The notes: generated from the letters alone by a model not told the origin. Positions 1 to 5,695 are shown, counted from the stretch's first letter. The stretch: DNA of 7,847 nt from Desulfobulbus sp. (GCA_009782025.1 WQUQ01000021.1:1-7847); one strand, 5' to 3'. Translations and numbers: made by a program.

Positions 1-251
1 ATCACATTGCGCGAATATTCCATACCCTTCTCGAAGTTCGGGGCGGCAATCGATTGTTGCAGATTGACAAAGGACTGGACATCCCTGGCGCCAAGCAGCG
101 TATTCAGATTGGCGGCCGAGGTCTCGAAAACCGAGCGCGCCGCCGCCAGGTTCAGCAGGGACAGGCGCTCGATGCCATCGAACGTGGTGTTGGCGAAGAA
201 CTGGGCAAAGTTGAAACCGGACTTGGCGAATTCCTGGGACTTGGCAATCAT
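1..251 (-). CDS. phaP: Phasin family protein, PHA granule-associated (5' part; 3' end beyond window)
   Basis: Phasins are small amphipathic proteins that coat polyhydroxyalkanoate granules in the cytoplasm and control their number and size. The visible 83 residues begin MIAKSQEFAKSGFNFAQFF and continue through NTTFDGIERLSLLNLAAARSV, then an ANLNTLLGARDVQSFVNLQQ segment. This alternation of helix, Phe-rich face and 'LNLAAAR' segment is typical of the N-terminal half of proteobacterial phasins, which are usually about 180-190 residues long, so roughly half the gene lies outside. There are no membrane segments and no signal peptide. The start at 251 is well supported: an AGGAG ribosome binding site (259-263) lies 7 bases upstream. 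Upstream lie a sigma70 promoter and two CTGC-N3-GCAG operators, the arrangement known for PhaR-controlled phasin genes. The family call is firm; the phaP symbol is the usual name for such genes, but paralogues are common. Confidence 0.9.
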   Translation of the reverse strand, partial: MIAKSQEFAKSGFNFAQFFANTTFDGIERLSLLNLAAARSVFETSAANLNTLLGARDVQSFVNLQQSIAAPNFEKGMEYSRNV

Positions 252-285
252 GGTTTTTCTCCTGTGGGGTTGGGTTGTCGTTGCG

Positions 286-303
286 TTTTGCTGCAATGCA
301 GCA
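286..303. promoter_or_regulatory. PhaR-type operator, start-proximal copy
   Basis: The 18-base sequence TTTTGCTGCAATGCAGCA contains CTGC-AAT-GCAG (291-301). It matches the CTGC-N3/4-GCAG site described for the PHA-responsive repressor PhaR. It lies at and just downstream of the predicted start of the phasin transcript (about 304), where a bound repressor would block initiation. An identical 18-mer lies 57 bases further upstream of the gene. Confidence 0.75.
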
Positions 304-310
304 TGGACGT

Positions 311-338
311 ATTCTAACCCGCCGTTTTGTTCTGTCAA
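311..338 (-). promoter_or_regulatory. Sigma70 promoter of the phasin gene
   Basis: Read on the minus strand, a perfect -35 TTGACA (333-338) and a -10 TAGAAT (311-316) are separated by 16 bases. The expected transcription start is near 304, giving a leader of about 53 bases with an AGGAG site before the phasin ATG at 251. The promoter sits exactly between two copies of the CTGC-AAT-GCAG palindrome, so it is probably strong by itself and shut by a repressor. Confidence 0.82.
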
Positions 339-342
339 GAAC

Positions 343-363
343 TTTTGCTGCAATGCAGCAAAA
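343..363. promoter_or_regulatory. PhaR-type operator, promoter-distal copy
   Basis: A perfect palindrome with 9-base arms, TTTTGCTGC (343-351) and GCAGCAAAA (355-363), flanks a 3-base centre (AAT). It begins 4 bases from the phasin -35 box (333-338). Its first 18 bases are identical to those of the start-proximal copy at 286-303. A further small AT-rich palindrome, GCAAAATATTTGC (358-370), overlaps its outer edge and is of unknown meaning. Confidence 0.75.
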
Positions 364-391
364 TATTTGCAAACACTCCCCCCGAGGCAGA

Positions 392-1207
392 TCAACCCCG
401 CTGCGGACCATCGATTCCAGCCCGCGCCAGGATGGCCGTCATGGCCTCGGCAGCGCCGAGCGGCAGGTAGAAATCGACAATGTCGCTGAGCGGCGTGCGT
501 GATGGATTGATTTCCACCGTCGGCACACCGCTTCCGGCCGCGAACGTGACCGGCTGAGTGATATAGGAAAAAACACTGGAGGTGCCCATGCTGAAAATGA
601 TGTCGAAGCCTTCCTGCAAGGCGTTGATGAAACGCTCCATCGCTTCTTCCGGCAGCATCTCGCCGAACAGCACGACCTGGGGTCGCAAAATGCCGCCGCA
701 CGCCGGACAGCGCGGCGGAACCTCGCGCCCGGAAAAGTCGGCCACAACCTCCTCATGGCGGCAGCGCGTGCATTTCAACGCCTGCAAATTGCCGTGAATC
801 TCGATGATTTCGCGGCTTCCCGCCGCCCGGTGCAAGCCATCGACGTTCTGTGTGAACACCATGACCCGTTCCAGGCAATCATCGAGCCGCGCAATCGCCC
901 GATGCGCCGCATTCGGCTGCGCGCCGCGACACCTCTCCTCGATCTGGATCAGGTATTTCCAGGTGATGTCGGGGCGCCGGGAAAACATCTCTCCCGACAG
1001 AACCTCCTCGATCTGCAACCCTTCTTCGGTTGTCTCGCGGTCATACAAGCCGCCGACGCCGCGGTACGTGGGCAAGCCGGAATCGGCCGAAATCCCGGCC
1101 CCGGTAATGAACAACGCCCGCCGAGCTTGCCGCAGACGATCGGCCACGGCGCTGAGCGCCGCCTCGATCGATGCAGCAAACCGCTGACCATCAGGGTGAT
1201 CGGACAT
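392..1207 (-). CDS. Sir2-family NAD-dependent protein deacylase (sirtuin)
   Basis: Sirtuins remove acyl groups from lysines using NAD, giving nicotinamide and O-acyl-ADP-ribose. All family landmarks are visible, numbered from the start used here (271 residues): GAGIS 36-40 and SGLPTYRG in the NAD pocket, TQNVD around 120-123, catalytic His138 in EIHGN, a four-cysteine zinc site (C146, C149, C167, C170), SMGTSS from 206 and EINPS 232-236. The Tyr-x-x-Arg pair that marks desuccinylase sirtuins (SIRT5, CobB) is not seen where it would align (around WKYLIQI, 83-89), so plain deacetylase activity is more likely; this is my alignment by eye. An in-frame ATG at 1231 would add 8 residues, but it has no Shine-Dalgarno sequence, whereas the ATG at 1207 follows the purine run GGGGAAA. 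There is no signal peptide, so it is cytoplasmic. It lies 140 bases upstream of the phasin gene on the same strand, but that gene has its own promoter. A link to PHA metabolism is speculation. Confidence 0.93.
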   Translation of the reverse strand: MSDHPDGQRFAASIEAALSAVADRLRQARRALFITGAGISADSGLPTYRGVGGLYDRETTEEGLQIEEVLSGEMFSRRPDITWKYLIQIEERCRGAQPNAAHRAIARLDDCLERVMVFTQNVDGLHRAAGSREIIEIHGNLQALKCTRCRHEEVVADFSGREVPPRCPACGGILRPQVVLFGEMLPEEAMERFINALQEGFDIIFSMGTSSVFSYITQPVTFAAGSGVPTVEINPSRTPLSDIVDFYLPLGAAEAMTAILARAGIDGPQRG

Positions 1208-1250
1208 TTTCCCCATCCATGACTGTTGCATCGCAACTTGTTATTCACCC

Positions 1251-1378
1251 GGCAATCAAGTATTGAACGAAGACACGTCATTGCGAGGGGCGTAGCCCCG
1301 CAGCAATCCAGGCAGCGGATGGATTGCCGCGGCACTTCGCGCCTCGCAATGACGGTGGTTTTTCAATACCTGGTTGCC
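1251..1378. repeat. Intergenic inverted-repeat element (REP/MITE-like), about 128 bases
   Basis: Nested inverted repeats form a long cruciform. The outer arms 1251-1267 and 1362-1378 match at 15 of 17 positions. The middle arms CGTCATTGCGAGG (1276-1288) and CCTCGCAATGACG (1342-1354) match perfectly. The inner arms 1300-1310 and 1320-1330 match at 10 of 11. 'GTCATTGCGAGG...CAATCCA' is a type of intergenic repeat seen in many bacterial genomes. It has no coding content. It lies just upstream of the sirtuin start and may contribute to or disturb that gene's promoter, for which I see no convincing boxes. Confidence 0.75.
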
Positions 1379-1379
1379 T

Positions 1380-1495
1380 GGTCTATATTCCATTTTTAAT
1401 CAGCCGAGGACGCGAAGGCGAAGCGAGAGACAGTACGGTGGTACGGCAAGCGAAGCCGACAAAGTCATCGGTTGATTTGGCAATGGAATCAGACC
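1380..1495. repeat. Second inverted-repeat element with GCGAAG-rich core
   Basis: The ends are imperfect inverted repeats: GGTCT / AGACC (1380-1384, 1491-1495), ATTCCATT / AATGGAAT (1387-1394, 1482-1489) and AATCAGCCGA against TCGGTTGATT (1398-1407, 1468-1477; 9 of 10). The core holds GCGAAG in tandem (1412-1417, 1418-1423) and again at 1450-1455, plus two TACGG copies (1434-1438, 1442-1446). It abuts the element at 1251-1378 with a single base between them. I see no gene in 1208-1498, so these two elements account for nearly all of that stretch. Whether it is mobile, a decayed structured RNA or a dispersed repeat cannot be told from one copy. Confidence 0.6.
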
Positions 1496-1498
1496 CCG

Positions 1499-1529
1499 AA
1501 AAACAAAAAAGCCACCACGAAGGTAGCTT
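1499..1529 (-). terminator. Rho-independent terminator of tRNA-Arg
   Basis: On the minus strand an 8-base-pair stem, AAGCTACC (1529-1522) with GGTGGCTT (1516-1509), closes a TTCGT loop. It has one T-G pair and is followed by TTTTGTTTTT running down to 1499. It ends 12 bases beyond the CCA end of the tRNA, which suits a single-gene tRNA transcript. Confidence 0.85.
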
Positions 1530-1540
1530 GTTTGTTCTGC

Positions 1541-1617
1541 TGGCGCGCCCGGAGCGATTCGAACGCCCGACCCTCTGGTTCGTAGCCAGATACTCTATCC
1601 AACTGAGCTACGGGCGC
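1541..1617 (-). tRNA. tRNA-Arg, anticodon ACG
   Basis: The 77-base cloverleaf is complete. The acceptor stem is GCGCCCG / CGGGCGC, and the D arm begins GCTCAGTTGGATAGAG. The anticodon stem TCTGG / CCAGA encloses the loop CTACGAA, so the anticodon is ACG (read as ICG after deamination, for CGU/CGC/CGA). The variable loop is GGGTC, the T loop TTCGAAT, then discriminator G and an encoded CCA (1541-1543). It has its own promoter upstream and terminator downstream. No integrase gene or duplicated tRNA end is visible nearby, so nothing suggests an occupied integration site. Confidence 0.97.
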
Positions 1618-1633
1618 GCTGCCAGAGCGGCGC

Positions 1634-1661
1634 ATTATACCGATGCCCGTTTCGATTGCAA
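1634..1661 (-). promoter_or_regulatory. Sigma70 promoter of tRNA-Arg
   Basis: On the minus strand, -35 TTGCAA (1656-1661) and a perfect -10 TATAAT (1634-1639) are spaced by 16 bases. The expected start near 1627 is about 10 bases before the mature tRNA. The stretch after the -10 box is GC-rich (GCGCCGC), like the discriminators of stringently controlled stable-RNA promoters. Confidence 0.85.
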
Positions 1662-1704
1662 GCCATGACCAGAAAAAATCACAGCGGACGGTACAGCCGC
1701 CGAT

Positions 1705-1774
1705 GAGGGAGCGCCCCTGGCAACAGGGGCAGCAGATTGAGCAAGCGGTTGACCCACGATCCAGCGGCTCCCTC
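1705..1774 (-). other. Structured region after the BON gene (possible terminator or 3' RNA element)
   Basis: A perfect 7-base-pair hairpin, GCCCCTG (1713-1719) with CAGGGGC (1724-1730), has a 4-base loop. It abuts an outer 8-base-pair helix, GAGGGAGC (1705-1712) with GCTCCCTC (1767-1774), that encloses it. The outer arm ends 5 bases past the BON stop codon. There is no T-run on the minus strand, so it is not a classical intrinsic terminator. It may protect the 3' end of the mRNA or assist Rho-dependent ending before the tRNA promoter. Confidence 0.5.
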
Positions 1775-1779
1775 GGGCA

Positions 1780-2115
1780 TCACTTTGGGCGGTTGATCTC
1801 CACATCGTTGCGCACCTCCCGCACGCCGGGCACCCGGCGGGTCAGGTTGAGCGCCCGCCGCTGCGCCTGTTCGTCGGGCGCCGTGCCGCCAACCGTGACC
1901 ACGGCATTGTCCGCCCGCACGCGGAGCCGCGAACCGATCAGGCCCGCATCGGTGCGCAACAGCATCTCGATCTGGTCATGCAGCCCCTGATCGAGGGTCT
2001 GCCCGGCGACGCGGAGAGCCGCGATGGGACTATCGAGAGCGGATGCCCGGATGCCGAATACGCCGAGCATCGCCACCAGCATCACACCCGTCACACGAAG
2101 TTTGCAGTGGATCAT
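1780..2115 (-). CDS. Secreted single BON-domain protein
   Basis: BON domains are small modules that associate with phospholipid membranes in periplasmic or envelope proteins such as OsmY and DolP (YraP). The 111-residue product has a Sec signal peptide, MIHCKLRVTGVMLVAMLGVF, ending in an RASA-type cleavage site near residue 26. One BON domain then fills the rest: LDQGLHDQIEMLLRTDAGL, RLRVRADNAVVTVGGTAP with the conserved V-x-L/V-x-G strand turn, then a helix and VPGVREVRNDVEINR. The start at 2115 is chosen because GGGAG (2124-2128) lies 8 bases upstream and the signal peptide begins there; the in-frame ATG at 2151 would lie at the proposed sigma54 promoter. It is the next gene after glrR on the same strand, 166 bases away, with a candidate sigma54 promoter and GlrR site in the gap. 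It is probably an envelope-stress protein, but its precise role is unknown. Confidence 0.88.
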   Translation of the reverse strand: MIHCKLRVTGVMLVAMLGVFGIRASALDSPIAALRVAGQTLDQGLHDQIEMLLRTDAGLIGSRLRVRADNAVVTVGGTAPDEQAQRRALNLTRRVPGVREVRNDVEINRPK

Positions 2116-2150
2116 TTCCGGCACTCCCAGGGTTGCTGACAGCCAACCCA

Positions 2151-2166
2151 AGCGAAATTCATGCCG
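2151..2166 (-). promoter_or_regulatory. Candidate sigma54 (-24/-12) promoter of the BON gene
   Basis: On the minus strand, CGGCATG-AATT-TCGCT resembles the sigma54 consensus TGGCACG-N4-TTGCW. There are three mismatches, but the essential GG (2165-2164) and GC (2153-2152) are kept at exactly 10 bases spacing. Transcription would start near 2140, leaving a leader of about 25 bases that includes the GGGAG site. The gene for a GAFTGA-type sigma54 activator ends 115 bases upstream, and its reported binding motif lies in between. The score of the box alone is moderate; context raises it. Confidence 0.6.
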
Positions 2167-2216
2167 GAATATTTTTCAACGATAAAACAAAGGGTTATGG
2201 GTGTATTCAGGCCATC

Positions 2217-2246
2217 TGTCGCTCAATGTGTCGCTTCCTGGCGACA
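2217..2246. promoter_or_regulatory. Candidate GlrR binding site(s), TGTC-N10-GACA
   Basis: TGTCGC-TTCCTG-GCGACA (2229-2246) is a perfect palindrome with 6-base arms and contains exactly TGTC-N10-GACA, the motif reported for GlrR sites upstream of glmY in enterobacteria. A third TGTCGC half-site lies at 2217-2222, giving half-sites that start at 2217, 2229 and 2241, a 12-base period. The palindrome centre is about 98 bases upstream of the predicted sigma54 start, a normal distance for an enhancer-binding activator. As RNA the palindrome could fold into a hairpin, but no T-run follows. Confidence 0.65.
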
Positions 2247-2281
2247 GGTCAGGCGTTCACATTCACTCCGCGCCGTAACCC

Positions 2282-3682
2282 CTAGCGTTCGCCGCCGCCT
2301 GCGCTATCGCCCCGGAACATCGCCGGCGTCAGGTCGTGTTTTTGCAACAGACGATAGAACTCGGTGCGGTTGCGATCGGCGATCCGGGCGGCGTCGGCGA
2401 CGTTGCCGTCGGTCAATTTGAGTAGCTGAACCAGATAATTGCGCTCGAAACGCTGCTTGGCCTCGGCGTAGTTCAGGGTTTCCATGGCCGGCACGCGGAG
2501 CGCCCGCTGCACCAGCGACAGCGGTATCAGCGGCGTCGAGGTCAGGGCGCAGCTTTGCTCGACCACGTTGTAGAGTTGCCGGACATTGCCCGGCCAGGAG
2601 GCGGCGGCCAGCGCTTCGAGCGCTTCCGGCGCAAAGCCGGTGATCGGTTTGCCGTACTTGGCGGCGACTTGCTGGACGAAATGGGCGGCCAGCAGCGGAA
2701 TGTCCTCGCGCCGCTCGTCCAGCGGCGGCAGCGTCAGCGAGACGACATCGAGCCGGTAATAGAGATCTTCGCGGAACAGCCCTTCGGCCATGGCGGCATC
2801 GAGGTCGCGGTGGGTGGCCGAGAGCAGGCGGACGTCGACCGGCTCGGCGCGGGTCGCCCCGACCGGGCGCACGACCCGCTCCTGCAAGACGCGCAGCAGC
2901 TTGACTTGCAAGGATAGCGGCATGTCGCCGATTTCATCGAGAAACAGCGTGCCGCCATGGGCCGCCTGGATCAGGCCGACGCGGCTGGCGGCGGCGCCGG
3001 TGAAAGCGCCTTTGACGTGGCCGAACAGTTCGGATTCCAGCAGTTGCTCGGGAATGGCGCCGCAATTGATGGCGACAAAGGGGCCGCCCGCCCGCGGACT
3101 GGCGCGATGGATGGCGCGCGCCAGAATCTCCTTGCCGGTGCCGCTCTCGCCCCGGATGAGGATGCTGGCGTCGGATTGCGCGACCATGCGCGCCTCGGCC
3201 ATCAGTTCGGCCATCCGGTTGCTGCAAAAAACGATGCCTTCCAGCCAGTCGCCCGGCGCGCCGGCGCTGTTTGTCATCGAGGTGTCGGGCGTGCTGCCGG
3301 GCGCCGACAGTTTGAGCGCCTGGTCGATCTTGGCGAGCAGCGTCTGGCTGTCGAAGGGTTTGGTCAGATAGCCGAATACCCCTTTCGAGGTGGCCGCCAC
3401 GGCGTCGGGTATGGTGCCGTGCGCGGTCAGCAGGATGACCGGCAGGCTGGGCCGGGTGGCGCGGATTTCCTCGAACAGCGAGAGTCCGTCGCGCCCCGGC
3501 AGGCGAACGTCGCTGACGACGACCCGCGGCGCATCGACGGCGATCCGGGCCAGCGCTTCTTCCGCCGAAGCCACTGCCGACACCCTGAAGCCGCGCGCCT
3601 TCAGACGGATCGCCAAGAGCCGGAGAATATCCTCGTCGTCGTCGACGATCAGAATGTGGGCGCCCTGGCTGTCAACCGTCAT
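2282..3682 (-). CDS. glrR: Sigma54-dependent response regulator GlrR (QseF/YfhA family)
   Basis: This 466-residue NtrC-class activator receives phosphate from GlrK and opens sigma54 promoters with its AAA+ ATPase. The receiver domain spans about 8-122, with acidic pocket D14-D16, phospho-acceptor D58 in VVSDVRLPG, T86 and K108. The AAA+ core spans about 150-385, with Walker A GESGTGKE 178-185, the sigma54-contacting loop GAFTGA 225-230, Walker B TLFLDEIGD 245-253 and WPGNVRQL near 363-370. A Fis-type helix-turn-helix, NVADAARIADRNRTEFYRLL, occupies 427-446. The length is close to the family norm of about 445. Its ATG overlaps the stop of the lipoprotein gene by 4 bases (ATGA), implying translational coupling. 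The last gene of the operon, it is followed by a likely GlrR-regulated gene. The subfamily call rests on the operon order kinase-lipoprotein-regulator as well as on sequence; the NtrC class itself is certain. Confidence 0.93.
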   Translation of the reverse strand: MTVDSQGAHILIVDDDEDILRLLAIRLKARGFRVSAVASAEEALARIAVDAPRVVVSDVRLPGRDGLSLFEEIRATRPSLPVILLTAHGTIPDAVAATSKGVFGYLTKPFDSQTLLAKIDQALKLSAPGSTPDTSMTNSAGAPGDWLEGIVFCSNRMAELMAEARMVAQSDASILIRGESGTGKEILARAIHRASPRAGGPFVAINCGAIPEQLLESELFGHVKGAFTGAAASRVGLIQAAHGGTLFLDEIGDMPLSLQVKLLRVLQERVVRPVGATRAEPVDVRLLSATHRDLDAAMAEGLFREDLYYRLDVVSLTLPPLDERREDIPLLAAHFVQQVAAKYGKPITGFAPEALEALAAASWPGNVRQLYNVVEQSCALTSTPLIPLSLVQRALRVPAMETLNYAEAKQRFERNYLVQLLKLTDGNVADAARIADRNRTEFYRLLQKHDLTPAMFRGDSAGGGER

Positions 3683-4269
3683 CGCTGGCCTCCCTGGGGT
3701 CCTTGCCCCGCTCGCGGCCGTGGCGGCAGGGTGCGCTCGATATCGGCCAGGCCATTGAGCTTTTCCTGGAGTTCCTGCGCCTTGCGCTGGCTTTCCTTGA
3801 GCAACACGCCTTGGCGTTCAAAAAGCTCTTCCTGACGCTCAAGCGCCCCCTCCAGGCGCAACCGTTCATTATCGAGGCGCAGGCGCTCGCCGTACTGATC
3901 GGCCAGCAAGCGCGCCAAGGGACGCAATTGAACGGCGGCCGGCTCATTCGAGCGCAACACGGACTCGACCTGCGCCAAGGCTTTGGCGACGTCGGCCTGA
4001 CCACGCGGATGACCCGCCACCATGGCCAGGCGGATGTCTTTCGCCGGCCCGGCCGGCAGGATGGCCAGCGCGCTGCGCTCCTTGGCCAATTCGCTGGCGT
4101 TCAGACGAGCGAGCGACTGATAGTAGGCCAACAGCGGCACCGCTTCGTGCTCCTCGATAACCGGCTCGCGGCCAACCGGCTCGTCACTCACCCGCACCGG
4201 CGTCTGGACACAACCGGCCGCCAGCAACGCCGCCACCGCCAGAATAAGGATTGATCGCCCGCGGCCCAT
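3679..4269 (-). CDS. qseG: QseG-like outer-membrane lipoprotein of the GlrK/GlrR system
   Basis: In enterobacteria QseG (YfhG) is an outer-membrane lipoprotein encoded between the kinase and the regulator, and it modulates the kinase. Here the product of 196 residues starts MGRGRSILILAVAALLAAGC, a textbook lipoprotein signal with the acylated cysteine at residue 20. The next residue is Val, not Asp, which fits sorting to the outer membrane. The first part is helical (LLAYYQSLARLNASELAKER). The second half is a charged heptad-like coiled coil (YGERLRLDNERLRLEGALERQEELF, then KAQELQEKLNGLADIERTL), with a Pro/Gly-rich tail. I chose the ATG at 4269, not the in-frame one at 4299, because it gives the compact lipoprotein signal and follows a GAGAG purine run; the longer form would overlap glrK by 11 bases. 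The gap to glrK is 19 bases and the stop overlaps glrR by 4. Sequence similarity to E. coli QseG is weak by eye, so the name rests mainly on position and architecture. Confidence 0.8.
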   Translation of the reverse strand: MGRGRSILILAVAALLAAGCVQTPVRVSDEPVGREPVIEEHEAVPLLAYYQSLARLNASELAKERSALAILPAGPAKDIRLAMVAGHPRGQADVAKALAQVESVLRSNEPAAVQLRPLARLLADQYGERLRLDNERLRLEGALERQEELFERQGVLLKESQRKAQELQEKLNGLADIERTLPPRPRAGQGPQGGQR

Positions 4270-4288
4270 CGCCGCTCTCTCTGAAAAA

Positions 4289-5695
4289 TCAACTCGCATC
4301 AGGTATTTCCACCACAAAATGTCCTCCCCGCTCAATGGGCATCGCCACCACGGAACCGCCCATGGCGCGCACCAGTTCGCGCACGATGGACAAGCCAACG
4401 CCGCTGCCCTGGCGCGGCATCGGCGCCTCGCGTTTGCCCTGGACGAAGGGATCAAAAATACGTTGCCGATCCTCCGGCGCCACGCCCGGCCCCTGGTCGG
4501 TACATTCGAAACGCAATGCTCCCTCGTGGCGCGCCAGAACCAGCCTGACCTCGCCGCCCTCCGGACTGAAGTCGATGGCGTTCGACAGCAGATTGTCGAG
4601 CACCACGGCCAGTTTGTCGGCATCGATCAACGCCGCCCCCGCGGCCGGCGCATCGACGACGACGTGCACCTGCCGCGACTGGGCATGCAGTTCGCGGCGT
4701 TTGACCACGCCCGCCAGCACCTTGCACGGATCGCCGCTGGCCAGATGCAGCTTCTTCGCTTCAAAGGCCGCCCCGTTCAGGCTGAGCAGGCTCTCGATCT
4801 GGCGCTGCAAGCCTTTCACATTATGTTGCAGGATATCGACGACCTCGCGCTGGTTTTCTCCCAGCGGCCCAGGAACCTCCTCGCGCAGCAGGGCAACGCC
4901 TTCCGTCAACGCCGTCAGCGGCGTTTTCAGTTCATGTGAAACGTGACGCAGCGCCCGCTCACGATCAGCCTCCAGATCGGCCAGCCGCTGGCGCAGCCAA
5001 TCCAGACTGCGGCCGAGTTGGCGCAGATCGTCCGGCCCGCCAACCTGCACCGCCTCGTCGAAACGATTGGCGCCCAGGAGGCCGATGGCCTGCTCCAGTT
5101 GCCGCACCGGGCGGACCAGCCACCAGCCCATGGCCAGCGCGACCAGCAAGGCGCCGCCCAGGGCCAGCAGAATCTGCACCCCCAATTGCAAACGATGCGC
5201 TTCCAGCTCGCCGAGCAAATGCGCGTTCTGGTTCTCGATCCAGCGCTGACCGGCCTGCTTGAGCAAATCGTTCAATTCCATCAGGCGCGCCAGAAAAGGC
5301 GTCAACTCGTTCTTGCCAAGCCGCTTGTCGAGGCCGCCGCGCAATGCCCCGGCGACCATCCGCCAACCGCCGAGCAAGGGCGTCAGAGGCTCGGCCGCCA
5401 AGCCGTCGAGACGATCGACGAGCAACAGCGACTGGCTCAGGTGTTCATCGAAACGCTGACGAAACAACGGGTCTTCAAGCACCAGGTATTGCCGCGCGCT
5501 GCGTTCGATATCCACGCTGCGCTCGGCCAGTTCCTGGATCGAGGCCGTCAGCAGAATCGCCTGCTCGCTGCTGCGGCGGCTCTGTTCGACCAGCGTTTCG
5601 ACCAACATCCAGCTCCGCAACGCCACGCCGCCCAGCAGCAGCACGATGATGGCAAAGCCGGCCAGCATGCCCTGGCGAAAGGAAATTTGGATCAT
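4289..5695 (-). CDS. glrK: Sensor histidine kinase GlrK (QseE family)
   Basis: An inner-membrane kinase that autophosphorylates and passes phosphate to GlrR. In order, from the ATG used here (468 residues): a first membrane segment at about 11-30 (LAGFAIIVLLLGGVAL), a helical periplasmic sensor of about 140 residues, a second membrane segment at about 172-193 (ILLALGGALLVALAMGWWLV), a HAMP linker beginning RPVRQLEQAI, and the dimerisation box RHVSHELKTPLTAL with phospho-acceptor His254. The ATPase domain follows: N box LDNLLSNAIDFSPEGG, G1 DQGPGVAPEDRQRIFDPF and G2 GSGVGLSIVRE. An in-frame GTG at 5725 has the better Shine-Dalgarno (AAAAGG, 7 bases upstream) and would add 10 residues; the ATG start MIQISFRQ is preferred because relatives begin this way just before the first membrane helix. 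It is first in the glrK-qseG-glrR operon. No clear promoter boxes were found upstream. The signal it senses is unknown; in E. coli the system responds to envelope state. Confidence 0.92.
   Translation of the reverse strand: MIQISFRQGMLAGFAIIVLLLGGVALRSWMLVETLVEQSRRSSEQAILLTASIQELAERSVDIERSARQYLVLEDPLFRQRFDEHLSQSLLLVDRLDGLAAEPLTPLLGGWRMVAGALRGGLDKRLGKNELTPFLARLMELNDLLKQAGQRWIENQNAHLLGELEAHRLQLGVQILLALGGALLVALAMGWWLVRPVRQLEQAIGLLGANRFDEAVQVGGPDDLRQLGRSLDWLRQRLADLEADRERALRHVSHELKTPLTALTEGVALLREEVPGPLGENQREVVDILQHNVKGLQRQIESLLSLNGAAFEAKKLHLASGDPCKVLAGVVKRRELHAQSRQVHVVVDAPAAGAALIDADKLAVVLDNLLSNAIDFSPEGGEVRLVLARHEGALRFECTDQGPGVAPEDRQRIFDPFVQGKREAPMPRQGSGVGLSIVRELVRAMGGSVVAMPIERGGHFVVEIPDAS

Noticed and set aside
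1541..1617. tRNA-Arg as the attachment site of a genomic island.
   Set aside because: No integrase, no phage gene and no repeated copy of the tRNA 3' end are visible in the window.
1324..1668. A 114-residue plus-strand open frame running through the repeats and the tRNA.
   Set aside because: It overlaps the tRNA gene in antisense along with two repeat elements and shows no protein motif.
2168..2195. AT-rich stretch between the GlrR site and the sigma54 promoter as an IHF site.
   Set aside because: The position would suit IHF, but I could not fit WATCAA-N4-TTR without at least two mismatches, so I do not list it as a feature.
4270..4623. Upstream extension of the lipoprotein reading frame into glrK, giving a 314-residue protein.
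   Set aside because: The extension lies wholly inside the conserved ATPase domain of glrK in another frame, and it would bury the lipoprotein signal peptide in the middle of the protein.
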